DNA of 64,000 nucleotides from Pegea sp. RAD2-039. Lineage: Eukaryota; Chordata; Thaliacea; Salpida; Salpidae. Below are positions 11,301 through 23,342 of this stretch, one piece after another. The first letter of the stretch is position 1. Every line of letters starts with the position of its first letter. The stretch is taken from assembly GCA_034620365.1 (NCBI GenBank), contig JAQGEQ010000357.1:434001-498000 (forward strand). Direction: 5' to 3'. The position numbers and the translations under genes are program-made. The notes below the pieces were generated by a model, which saw nothing but the letters and a program-made list of their open reading frames with translations, was not told the origin of the DNA and did not search any database.

Positions 11301-14300
11301 ATCACTTTTCAGTTTTTGAAACTTTCTACTTTTGGCGATGTCTATTAAATATTTAAGAAAGAATCATTTTTCAAAACTACAATTGAATTAAATAATCGAT
11401 GTGTACTTGTTAAAAGAAAAAAAAACTTATTAATTGAAACAGATAGTCACCTAAAAACAAATAAATATGATTTAGTTTTTTCTATAAATAATTTACTTAA
11501 AAATTAGCAGCAGAAAATGACCTGAATTTTTAGATCTAATATCTTCTATGAGGACATTAGAAGATTTTTTAACAAGAGGTGGAAGATGAAAATTTTCATA
11601 TACTGTATGAAAAGATTTTGGAATAAACTGTTTTTTCTTTTCTTCTTTAATTGAACTTTTTGGTTTTATTTTTTTTGCTAAATCTACAGAATTAGAAAAA
11701 TTATTAAAATTATATTTTTGTCATTAAAATTTTAATGATATCTTTTAAGTACACCTTTCAAAAATATATTTTCTTTTTCACTAATCATCTGTTTGTTTGA
11801 AATTTCCTTTTTATCTTTCTTTATCTTTTCTTTCAATTTTTGGCCAAACTTTTCAACTTTTTCAACATCTTTCGGCATTCTTTTCCACAATTTCACTTTT
11901 CGATATTTTTCTTTATTTTGCAAAACTGGTAATCTAGTTTCAGATACTTTCAAATCTATAAAACACCAGAAGAAGTATTACAGACACAAGAAGAAAACGT
12001 TGACATCTAAATAGTAGATAACATAATATTCTTTTAATGTATTTTGTCAATTATTCGAAAATTATGATGTTATATTCATCTATTTTTAATTATTATTTCT
12101 GTAAATGAAAAAACTTTAATTAGTAGGTCATCACTTCGACTTTTTTGTCTTGGATCTTCAATCATTTGATCAGAAATCTTCCGAAGAAGAAGAGGAAGTT
12201 GAAAATCCTCATTTAGGCTCTCAAGTTGATTGGGTTTAGTTTGAAAACTGTTTTGAAGTGACATAAACTGTTTTTCCCAATTTATATCTTCATTAGAAGC
12301 TTTTAATTTAACTTCACTGGCAAGATGTGAGACTCCATTTGCTTCTCCTAAAATGAAAGATTTAAATAGAATAATGATTAGAAGATGGATCTTACCGAGA
12401 TGATTAACCAAATTTTTCCACGAAAATTTCATTTTTTTATATTCTGAATTAACTTCTTTATCAGGTTTTCTTGAAATTACTTCATCAGGTTTTAATTCAG
12501 CTGAAAAATTTATAAAAACTTCAAAAAAACAATTTCTGAAATCGCTTTATTACCTGAATCATTTTCAACTGATTCCGTTTCCACAATTTCATATGAAAAA
12601 TCTTTAGTATGTCGCAAAACATCATCTAAAGAGTCTTCATCATTAATCAAGGAATCTCTTAGAATAAAAAATGCTTTCCTCCAATCTATGACAAAGTTTT
12701 TAGGAACTTTTGCTTTCATTTTATCCACAAGATTCCTGATTTTATATCCTTTTCCTAACTCAAAGAAAATCAGATCTAATTTTTGATTGAAACAGATGTT
12801 CTTTACCTAATTCATAGATCAGGATCTTCCACATCTTTTCTACTTTGCTTAAAAGATTAAACTGATTATTAACTTGCTCAATATTCAATACATCTTCCAA
12901 AGACATTCTACGAAAAACATTAAACCAAAAGGTTTGTGGAAGATAAGCAAAGGTCTCTTCTCCCTGAGAAACTGAAGAAAAGATTAGAAGTGAAGATGAA
13001 ATGGGGAGAGGAACCTTTTAGAACAGTGAAACGAATGAAGCTGGCTGAGAAACGGATCACGTCAGGGTTCTGTTTGCTAAGTATCTCAAGAACTAATTTC
13101 ACTTTATCTTCTTCATTCCACTCGTTGATTATCTGGTGATAAAAAATTTAAATTTTTTGATCATATCTTCATCTATTCTAACTTCAAAGATAATTTTTAT
13201 TTGATGTCGGAACAAATTTTTCAAATTGATTCTTTCTGCTCGTTTCATCTTCGTTGAATTCAACCATAATTTTTGAGGTTTGAAAATTTGTTTAACATTT
13301 GGTGCAAGAGTTTTGTTTTTGTTTGTATGAAAACTAAAAAATAAAGATTTTTTGAGTGAAGATAAAACTTGAACATATTTCGTTTATGACATTTTTTATC
13401 TAAAGTTTAATTTAAACAGACTTTTAAAAAAGCTCATCCCATTTTTTTAATCAAATCCTGATTTTAAATCAAGGGAACCAAGACCCTTCTATTAAATATA
13501 AACTTGTTGCTTCTCGACTTTCAGAACCAGGAAGAGATATTTTACAGAAATTTATTTGAGTATTAGAATATTTAGAAACTTTTTGGTGGTCAACAGCAGA
13601 CAACGAAAAGATTTTTTACAGAATTCTTGAATTTGGTGTTAAAGAGTCATTTTAGTGTATCAAGCTCTATTGCTAGATAGTATATGAAGATATAGGCAAA
13701 GAATTTATGTAAAAATTATGAGAAAACAAAGTCTATTTTATGTCGATTTAAAATATTTCTTTGCTAATAACTTATACAAGAGATAAACTTTTTTTATTAA
13801 ATTAACATATTAATGAATATTTATTAATAAGTATTATCCAGTTACCTCTGAAAATATCTTTCACCAATTTTAGGAGATTTAGTGACAAGGATTCCTAAAT
13901 CATTTTGAGATGATGAAGATAAGAAATCATTGGTATTCACATCTGATAATACAGGTGATGGTAATCCAGTTTTGTCAACAGATTTTCTTTGATTTCTGTG
14001 AAGTATTTTATGGCTAAAAACATTTTTGGTATTTTAAAATTTGAATGTTTATAATTAACCACGTGATTCAACTATATATCTAATTAATTATTTAACTAAC
14101 AAATAAATTTGTGATTAGGTTAATAAATATTTTGAAGAATTAAGGAGTGGCTTTATTGATTAATCTGTCGTTTTAAAGAAAGTATATATTATGAAGAATA
14201 TTTTTTGCTTTTTTATTTGCATAGCTTTTCATTTACAAAATAAAATTAATTTAAATTGATTTTAAAACTATTTTATTGTGTTGTAATTTGATATTGTAAT

Positions 14301-15275
14301 GACAAAACTTCAAATTTAGTCAATTATTATATAGTTGTTGATCTTCTAAGTTTGAATTTTACCAACTAATTATCAGATTAAACTTTTTCAACATAATTTA
14401 TTTGAAAACAAAACTAACTAACATTATAATTATATAGTAAATTATGATAGATTATATAAATTTGTCAACTTATGATAGTTATGAAAGTAAAATTAATAAA
14501 TAAGTTTATAAAACTTGCTAATTTTTTTCGAATATTATTGATTCATATTTTTGCTCAAAATATTACCTTTCAAACGTTTAATTACTTTAATTAATCACAT
14601 AAAAACTCACTTATTAACTAATGAGGGTAACTTTGGAGATTTTTTTTGCGATTTTTCATAAACAGCTGGCTTCCAGCTTTGATTTAAACTTAACTTTTTA
14701 TTCTTATTCAAATGATTTTTGTCTTCTCTTGGCTCTAGGTTTACTTTTAATAATCGTTCACTGTCTGATCTACTTTCTTTTCTATATTCCCATGTATTTA
14801 ATTTACCCAATAAATAAAAATGTTTAATTATTGCACTATAATGATTAAGAAGCCACTCAGCACGCTCAAAACCAGTCTGCTTCTTTTTAGATAATTTACA
14901 TAACAGCTTATCAAAACTTCCACTCGATTCTTTCAAACACGCTTTTAAATTAGAAATACTTAAAATATAGTCAGGATCAAGTAATTGATATTGGAAATTA
15001 TCAAAACTTTCATACAGTTTTGATGGAAAATCTCGATGAAAAACTACCTCAAAAGCAGATTTTAAAAACTTTAACTTTCGTTCAGATAAAGATTGTATGA
15101 TGGTGGTAATAACAAGTCTTTTTTGCCAATCTTTCCAACTTTTAAACCATTCTACTGCAGAAATAAAAACTTTTTCTCTTAAATGAGTAGCATTGTTGTG
15201 TTTTGTAAGTATTTCTTCACTATTTAGAATTTTTTCAAGCAAACTTTTTTGTAATTTCACGTTAGTAACCGACAT
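8354..15275 (-). CDS. F-box/WD40-repeat protein (FBXW10-like architecture)
   Basis: A probable SCF ubiquitin-ligase substrate receptor. Exon 14611-15275 starts at the ATG (15275) and encodes a helical N-terminal domain with EWFKSWKDWQKRL and FHRDF. Exons follow at 13846-14013, 13183-13333, 13015-13132 and 12807-12971. The last reads YLPQTFWFNVFRRMSLEDVL...MWKIL, an F-box. Next come 12554-12754, 12396-12500, about 12135-12347, about 11756-11956, about 11523-11685, about 11241-11343 and about 10853-11139, then smaller exons to about 10050. Most of these later exons encode lysine-rich low-complexity protein. From about 9960 down to 8354, short exons encode WD repeats such as GSWDTTIRVWNIKSG, CSHDKSIRIWN, SGDCQGYVYVW and SGSKDGTIRVW, giving at least seven blades. 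The stop is at 8354-8356. The 3' end faces the SLC37 stop 193 bp away. The order helical domain, F-box, linker, WD40 resembles FBXW10, but orthology is not proven and one blade near 9000-9100 is unclear. Confidence 0.78.
8921..8978 (-). repeat. Copy of short AT-rich dispersed repeat (minus)
   Basis: On the minus strand this reads TTTGTCATCTGCAACCAATG followed by a TTGGATAGATGAATAA-like stretch. It resembles copies at about 4545, 51240 and 58660. It sits in a WD40-region intron. Confidence 0.45.
9721..9792 (-). tRNA. tRNA-Gln(TTG)
   Basis: This 72-nt cloverleaf has D arm, anticodon stem CTGGA/TCCAG around loop CTTTGAA (anticodon TTG), T arm GAGTTCAAATCTC and discriminator T. It closely resembles the usual animal tRNA-Gln. 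The acceptor stem GGCCCCG/CGGGACC pairs except at position 3, where C faces A70; the typical gene has T there. The gene lies within an intron of the F-box/WD40 gene, in the same orientation. No intron in the tRNA and no encoded CCA. It is a real gene, or a very recently decayed copy. Confidence 0.9.
13440..13720 (+). pseudogene. Coding-like degenerate segment, unrecognised
   Basis: On the plus strand, inside an intron of the F-box gene, one frame reads VASRLSEPGRDILQKFI, a stop, then VLEYLETFWWSTADNEKIFY and ILEFGVKESF, with further stops. The residue composition is protein-like, and richer in G/C third bases than the intron around it, but no family was recognised and no splice structure repairs it. 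It could be a decayed retrocopy, a transposon fragment or chance. Confidence 0.22.
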
Positions 15276-18200
15276 TTTAAGGACTTAACAGCATTTATAG
15301 TTCGTTAAAAGGCTATAATAAGATAATTACAACAAAAATATATTAGATTTATTCAAAATTTAAAGTAATAAAGAAAAATATTAAGATTGGGCAAAAAACA
15401 AACTAGTTTTGCAGCAAATTCAATAAAATTTTCAAACTGTAAATTATATTCTGTAAATTAATGAAATTTCTTAATTACTAAAAATGATTATATACACTAA
15501 ATTAAATAGTTAAAAAATAATAAGTTATTTATTTCTACATTCAACATAAAACCCTTTTAATTCTGAAGACAGTTTTTAGCTTTTTTAATAACGCAGTCTA
15601 TCAGAACAATATTTTTAAACAAATTTTTAAATAAAAATCTCTTTACGCTAAACTTTCAAACTTTAAAAAAATATATATGACTTAAGTGCAGAAAATAAAG
15701 CTGTTTAAAGCTTATTATTAATTACTTTAAAAATACCTTAACTTAACAATAGTAAAAATGTATAAAAACAAATAAATCTAATAACTGAAACTTATTATTG
15801 GATTATAATCATTATAATTATTAGATTTTCAATCTAAATAATTTATTTTTCAATTAGATTTTATTAATTGAAATAATAATATATCTAATAAAGAACAATT
15901 AAAATTTAATCATACTTAGTAAATTACATAGCTTAAAAAAGTGTAAATTTTACGGAATGATATTTTATTAGAAATTATCAAAAATATTTTCTTAAATACA
16001 GAATATAAATATCAAAAATAAAAAAAAATTTTTTTGATTAGCTAAGTTTGAAACATATAAAATGAAACTAATTATGCAGTGAATATTTATTATGGTTTCT
16101 GACAATCAAAAATTAACTAATTTTTAAAATCCAGTTATTTCATATTTTAAAAGAAAGTAAAAAATTACTTAAATTCTAAAAATTGTAACTTTTATCATTT
16201 AAATTACAAACAAGCTTTTTCTATAAACTTAAATTTTTTATAGTATGCTAAACAAAGTTAATTAATGATAATAATTAAGTAATGTTGAATTTTAAGTAAA
16301 ATTATTTCGTTTAACTAATTTATAAAATTTGAATAGTAATAAACAACTTTCAGTATTTAACAGTTTTAAAAAATTCTATTAAAAAAAATAACTTTATATC
16401 GTAGTTACTGAGCTTACACAGTAAAAAACATTGGCGAAATATTTTAAAAAGAAAATATAGAAAAAATGAAATTATTTAAATGTTTATTTGTTATTTATTG
16501 AAACTAATTGATTCGATTGTTAATAACAACAAGCACTTTTTTGGTTTATAGCAATTGTTGGTTTTTATTTTTAATTAAAGTATTCAAATAAGACTAAAAA
16601 TAAATACAAAAAGATACTTTCGACTATATAATTTCTTAGTTGACTAGATTAGATCTACTATTCTTAAATTAATGATTCAAAACTCCTCAAATAAGTAAGC
16701 TAAGATATTATTAATGTTATTAACTTGTAAGAATTATTGATTTGAATTTGGATTTTATTGATTCAAACTACATCAAGTATTTTAATAAAAAGATGAAGGA
16801 AAAAGCAAACATAAAATATTTCACGTATCAAATGAAAAATGAAAAAATATAATCATTTTCTCATCAGCTTTTTGAAAAATTTGATAAATGAAATTAGTAT
16901 TTAGAAGGTTTGAACTTTACTAATTTGTTGAGTTAAGTTAATAATATTTGTAAATAATGAAACTGATTTAAATTTAGAAGACACTTCTGAAACTTAAATC
17001 AAAAAAATCAAACTTATTAGGATATTATGTAGAGTCAAACAAACTTTAACTCCAATCATCATTTTTTTGTGAAACAAGTTCTTTGCTCATTGACTTTTTG
17101 TTGTATTTATAATCTGATGCAAATCTTAAAACAGATTAGCTAACAAGCTAAAGTTATTATCGATTAGTAATAGCTAATCGCACTCATTAGTTTATAAAGT
17201 TTTTTTATTTTTACAAGAGCTTAACTGATTTTACTATTATGCTTACAGAACTTTCAATGATTTTAAAAATCAAAATTCGATATACTTTGCTAACTTAATT
17301 AGTAAATATATATTGAAGAAAAGCACATTTTAACTTATGTCAGTTTGCTAAATTAGTTAAGTAAATATTTTAATTTATTTGAAGGTAGAGTTTACATGTC
17401 ATTTCAGACAAAAATGACTTTTCTGAAACAATTAAATATCTCTGATATTAAGTTACACTCAATAATTACTTTTATATAAACTAATACCAAAGTGAGATCT
17501 ATTACAAGAACCTTGATTTTAGCTTTGTTATAAAAGTTATAATATAAAGTTTATAGAAATAACAAAATAGGTGTATTTTAGAATTAGTTCAATTAATTTC
17601 AAATGTGATGCTCCTCAAAGTTAAGCTTATCAAATGTAAAGAGTATTGTTTGATTTTATATTAGACTTAATATAAGTGATTTTTTATCGCATTAAAAGTT
17701 TTATCGCTATTCCATTCTTACAAATTTAAACTGCTTTCAGATTTTCAGAATACAACTTGAGAATTGATCTAATAATTAAACTTTTCATGAAGTCTTTGCT
17801 AACTTTCAATGACAAGTGGTTTTGAGAATCAATTAAAATCTGTAAATTGTTGACTAATTATATAGTAGCTACAAATATTTAATCAAATGATAAAACCAGA
17901 CTGCTCCAAACTTCAGATGATTTAAAATTGTTGTCCAATTAAATATTGGCAACACGAACAAACAGAAAACTTTTACTTATTATTTTGTACCTCTTGCTGA
18001 TATAGTTTTATAAAAAGTAACAAAACAAACAAATGACTAAAATGTTAGTGAACCAGAAGAGTTGATCATTCATTAACTAAAGTTGAACAAGTTTTACTGA
18101 AGATATTACATACTGAACATTTTTGTTTTATAAAAGTCGTTTAGAAAGAAATCAGATTTAAAGAATGTTCTGAGTTTACTTAAGTTTACAACTTTAATTT

Positions 18201-18887
18201 TTTTTGTTGTAGAAGATTTTCTAGAAAGCTTGTGTTTTTTTATTCATTTAAAACTAAATCAAATTTTAGACTTGTGAAAATGAACACAAATTTTAATAAT
18301 ACTTTAAATTTAGTTTAAATTTCTTTTAATGTACATTTTTAATTGTGTAGTTTATCCTTATAATATTTATCTTATTTTCATCTAGCTTAATTCTAAATAA
18401 TTTGATAAGTTCAATGAATTACAATTCAAAATATAGTAAAAAATAAAACTAATCTAAATAAAAGTAAATGCAATTTGACGACAAATTAATAAGCGGACAG
18501 AAAATGGAAACTAATTATCTTAATTATACTTTTAATTATATTAAAATTATTAAAAGCTACTAAGCTACTTTTCTAAAAGAAACTTTTACTAACAAAATGT
18601 TACCAAATTATTTATTTTCACAAATAAAACTTTTATTTTTCTAATATTTTATGATTCTTTTGAACGCTTATTGCTTACAATGAACATAACTTAACTGTTA
18701 ATTAAGCAAAGTTTTATATTTACACAATTTGTTGTAAACACCATAAAAACTAGTAATCGTAGCTACTAAAAAATAGGATAAACTATATCACGTTTAATAC
18801 AACATTAACTGTTTACTAATGTGTTTACAAAATTGAGTAAATTTTTTATACTTAGTTGTTAATGACAGTTAAAAATAAGTCTTTAGA
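15276..18887. other. Gene-free AT-rich gap between divergent F-box and connexin genes
   Basis: 3.6 kb at very low GC with no supported exon, RNA gene or clear repeat on either strand. It should contain both promoters; nothing specific is recognised. Confidence 0.5.
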
Positions 18888-21800
18888 ATGGGCTGGCACA
18901 ATGTGGAAAAACTTTTAGAGCAGGCAGCAGCTCATTCAACATTGATAGGAAAGTTTTGGACAACATTTTTTTATGTATTACGCTTTCTCATTGTAATATC
19001 TATTGCTGATAAAGTGTTTGGTGATGACTTCGGAAAATTCAAATGTAATACATTGACTCCTGGATGCGAGAATATTTGTTTTAATGACTTCAGCCCTATA
19101 TCAATGGTCCGACTATGGGCACTTCAGGTATACTAGACTTATTTGACAAAATATGAAAATAAAAAATAACTTAAGTTTTTGAAAAACAAAAATTTAATGA
19201 TTTACTTTGAGCTGTTGTATCAAAACTTAATAAATATTTACTTGCCCCTAATTAAATAATTAATTTGTTTTAAGTTTCTTGATAAAGGGGGGTTTTCATA
19301 ATAAGTAGAGCTTTATGAGTTAAACGGTTTTTAAATTGCTTATAAATACTCTCTAACTGAATTTAGAAATTAATTGGATATGAAAATAGTGAGTTTAATG
19401 GATTTAATTTAAAGTTTAGATGTATCGTTAAAAACCTACCTAATATTTGATATAACTTTAGCTCCTTAGTGTTGCAATACCAGCTATTATCTTTATCGTC
19501 TACACCGTACATAAGATGAACAAAATAGCAGAAGCCAAAAAGAAAAAGGCAGAAGTAGAGAAAGAAAGGAAGAGAAGAAAAGAAAAACAGAAGTTAAGAA
19601 TGGAACGACTTCAAGCTGCACAAGGAATAACCCAAGATGGAGTCATTCACTCACGAGGTTAGACATTTTTTAACTAGTTTGTAATTCACATTAAAAATAA
19701 ATCCAATACCCATTTTACAACATCTAAAATATATTTCTATAAAAACTTTCTGAGATTATTAAAAAAATTAGTTCAAACTTCAAGTTTTAAATGTAACCAA
19801 TAAAAAAGTGAAAACTTTAATAATTTTATTTGATAAACATTCAAAAATTATTTAGTTTTAATTTAAGGTTAACATGGCTTCAGTTGTCTTTCTCTAATTG
19901 TTGCTTAAAAATAAAATTTAATTTTTTAATTTGTGTGTGAGTTTAGTTATAACAAATATTTACGCTTCAAATTATTCTAAATTCTAGAAAGTACACATAT
20001 AGTATTTCAAAAATATTAATAAAATATTTTTCTACCTGTCACATATTGAAAATTTGTAGTAAATTTAATAATGTTTGTTTAAAAAATTTTAATTAATTTC
20101 TTTTTCTCATAACTTTTGTTTTTCAGAAAAAAAAGAGGTAGAAAAAAAGGTAAATAGAAAGTAAAAGCTAAATACTCAATTAAGTAGAATATTAAGTATT
20201 AGAAAATATTTGTTAATCATATAAAGGTTTTGAAAACAATTTTTAACAGAAGATATTTCCATTAAATATTAAATTATTTATTAAATTGTTTAAGGAAAGT
20301 GAAGGAGATGGAAAGATAGTTGCAACTAAGCTAGATAGCGATATGCCGTCTAGACTTTTATTAGCATATGTGGGACAAGTACGTACTCTGCAACTATTTA
20401 TATAAAAAAATTAAACTTAAAAATCCTAATAGTCATAACTCTTAAAGAAAGCTTACTGTTATTATAAAATAAACAACAACAAAGATAAATAACACAACTA
20501 TAAGCATACAGAAAATTACATATGAAAAAGTAGCACAAAAGTTGTATTAGAATAACATTTATATATGCGGTAAAATAACCTACTGTAAAACAGTTCAAAT
20601 ATCATTTTAAAAGTCTTAAAATTTAAAAACCCTTAAATTTTTGAAAACAAACAAACATTTTTCAGTTGATTCTACGTCTGGTTGTGGAAATAGTGTTTAT
20701 GTGGGCTCAATATAACACATACGTTTATAAGTTTTGGATGCCAGAAATCTTTAAATGTGCAAGATACCCATGCAAGAATGTAGTAGATTGCTTTGTATCA
20801 AGACCCAAGGAAAAAACTATCATTATGTGGATAATGTTTTGTAAGTATAAAGCTCTATTTGTACTATTTATTATGTGCATAGTTTATCAAACTCAAATAT
20901 TTTAAAGTATATTTTGATCTTTTAGAACTGGTTGGTCTTTTACTTGTCTTTTATTCATTTTAGCGGGGTTTGAATATTAGTAAGATGCAAAATTCTTAAA
21001 GTAAACCTTCAATATATTTACTTTGAAAAGTTTTGTAAATGTAATTCCAAGAAACTTGATAAAAATTTGATTTTGCTGTTGAAAGACGTTTAATGTTGAT
21101 TAATGGTTTTTTCCTTTTGAACAAACAAAGTATTTAATTAATTTTTCTCTCCAGTAATGATTTATTGAAGAGTTGTTTTCCAGCATTTAATAAAGATAGC
21201 AAAAAGCTAATATTTGAAAATATCAGACTTATTCAACCTACAGATGAATAACAAATAGAGTTTTGTACATATCTTGTTTTGTATGTTGCATTTATCTAAA
21301 TCAAATGTCAGTAATAATATTGTAAGTCAAATTCTAATGTATAAAAATCCTTCTGAATATATTCTATCTATCTGAATATATTTGATTGTTCAAATGTTTT
21401 ATATTCTAAATTTTAAGGAAAAGTTTTTTAATGTTATAAATTTTATCAAGTTGAAATTGGAACAAAATTGTCGCTTTACTTTTAATATAGTTTATAGCAG
21501 TGTTTCCAACCTATAAAAATTAAATTTTTAAAAACAAAACTCGAAAACATGATCAACATAATTTATAATAACTTTATTATTTCGTTTAGTAAATACAAAT
21601 TTTAGATACTTTATAATTACATTTATATAAAAAATTTGTTTAAAAAAACTAAAATGAGATGATTCAAAGAATACATTTTTATATTTATTTTTATATATCA
21701 CAACAGCTTTCATTCTGAACGATAATTCTGAATAATAAGAAAACTTTTAATTTGATTTTATAAAAATCGCAAATTTTGAGTAGTTTTTTTAAGATAAAAA

Positions 21801-22116
21801 AAAAATATAATTTAAAAAAAAACAGATTCAAATATTAGTTAAAGATAAACTAAATCTATATTTATTTCAAAATCTAGCAACTGGTCTTCTGATGATCTTT
21901 TTAAATCTAATTGAGCTTCACCACATCGGAATTAAAAAGATATGGAATGCTTGGAAAAATCGTGGAATCGATATTACGAAAATGTATAAAGTTGGAAGTA
22001 ACAGTGACCCCCAATTTCGTACTCGAAGGTTTGGTGTTGAGTACCCCTTCGCTTCTGGCATACCAATTATGCAACCATACCCTTACTATGATGATTACAG
22101 CGAAAGCGAAATTTAA
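18888..22116 (+). CDS. Connexin (gap-junction protein), six coding exons
   Basis: Connexins form hexameric hemichannels that dock between cells. Exons 18888-19127, 19462-19657, 20127-20149, 20295-20378, 20666-20840 and 21878-22116 join in frame to 318 residues. The N-terminus MGWHNVEKLLEQAAAHSTLI is followed by TM1 and the first extracellular loop CNTLTPGCENIC, the exact C-X6-C-X3-C signature. The second loop CARYPCKNVVDCF fits C-X4-C-X5-C and is followed by SRPKEKT. Four membrane segments are visible. The cytoplasmic loop (about residues 100-185) is strongly basic/acidic (KKKKAEVEKERKRRKEKQK). The C-terminus is short, YPYYDDYSESEI, ending in a class I PDZ-ligand form (S-X-I). The second donor is GTTAGA and exon 3 is only 23 nt. 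Connexins are chordate-specific, which supports the host assignment. The subtype is not assigned. Confidence 0.95.
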
Positions 22117-22222
22117 TTACTGCAAATCATTTTGTAATTGCTTTAATAACTATTATATATGTAGCATTAGTATTTGAAAATGTTCTGGTGGTACTGGAAA
22201 TATTTTTAAGATAACTTCTCAT

Positions 22223-22228
22223 AATAAA
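22223..22228 (+). other. Polyadenylation signal of connexin gene
   Basis: AATAAA lies 107 nt after the connexin stop, with a second AATAAA-like run just after it. Ordinary position for a 3'-end signal in this compact gene. Confidence 0.6.
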
Positions 22229-23342
22229 TTAATAAAAGTTTTACTTTTGTGTATTTTGATTAATTTTGTTCCAGTATTTTTTGCTAGTAACTATTTTGTG
22301 ATTTCATATTATGCTTTGGTGGATGTATTATTTGATATACTGAAAAATTAATTATATTTAAAGCTTTTTTCTCCTTTTTTGTTCCACTTGAAGAAGATAT
22401 TAGATTATTAAATTGATCAATTTGTCACAAAGAAATCTTACTTATTTCAGTTTGTGGCTTTTAATAACAAATAGAAGGCAACAAAACGTACCACAAAACA
22501 GCTTTTGAACTTTCAATTGTCGTTTTTATACCAAATAATTAGTTGAAGCGTTTAAATCTAATAAAAACTTTACAGAAAAGTTGTTAAGTACAAAATGTCA
22601 TAATTGTGGTGTAACTAGTCAAAAAATCATTGAAAAAAAAAAGATTTTTGTTAAACTAGTATAAAAATTATAACACATTTTCAGCTTTTAATAAAAGATT
22701 TGGAGTATATTTGATTACAGAGTTTTACTAGTGTATATTAAAATAAATATTAAATGTGAGAAGAAATTGGAAGACATCATTATAAAAGGATCAAAGAGTT
22801 TATTGAGAAAGTAACTAACGAAAATAATTACAAATTAAAATCAAGTCTGAAAATTGAAAGCATAAAATTAAGGTTTCTTAGGGTTATACTATTGCATCTT
22901 ATTAATACGTTAATCAAAATTTTTTTAAATAGTCACATTAGATTAATGATAGTTAATTGTTCTACTTTTTATACAAAGTTTGAGTTTTCAAGTTAAGAAA
23001 AAGAAAAATGTTTTAGTTTACTTTCGATTAAGAGTAACAAAATATATCTAACATAAAAGTTTTCTTCTTGTACTGACAATAAAAATGAGACAATCATAAA
23101 CAAATTCATTTATTTGAAATATAATTTATTTTTTATAAGCTGTATATTTTGTAATTTTGATAAATGCACATTTTGATTTCTAAACAAGAAAAAGGATTGA
23201 ATTTGTATTAGATTTTAAAATAAGTGTTTTGAAAATTAGGCATTTTTACAAAATCGATAGATAAGTCAATTACAAAAAAGATTGCTTACATCACAAGAAA
23301 GATCGTTTGGTTATAAAGAGGCACACGTGATTGAATTGTTAT
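22229..23342. other. Intergenic between convergent connexin and SGPL1
   Basis: AT-rich, with no exon-like sequence. It includes the SGPL1 3' UTR on minus. A stretch near 23130 shares AGCTGTATATTTTGT with the start of the dispersed repeat copy at 51245. Confidence 0.45.

Noticed and set aside
10811-11953. Lysine-rich ORFs as independent small genes
   Set aside because: They have acceptor and donor sites in matching phase and fit as internal exons of the F-box/WD40 gene.
12936-13139. Plus-strand ORF MEDKQRSLLPEKLKKRLEVK
   Set aside because: Antisense shadow of the F-box exons 12807-12971 and 13015-13132, which have splice sites and a recognisable F-box.
18888-22116. Innexin instead of connexin
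   Set aside because: The loops have three cysteines each in C-X6-C-X3-C and C-X4-C-X5-C spacing, which innexins lack.
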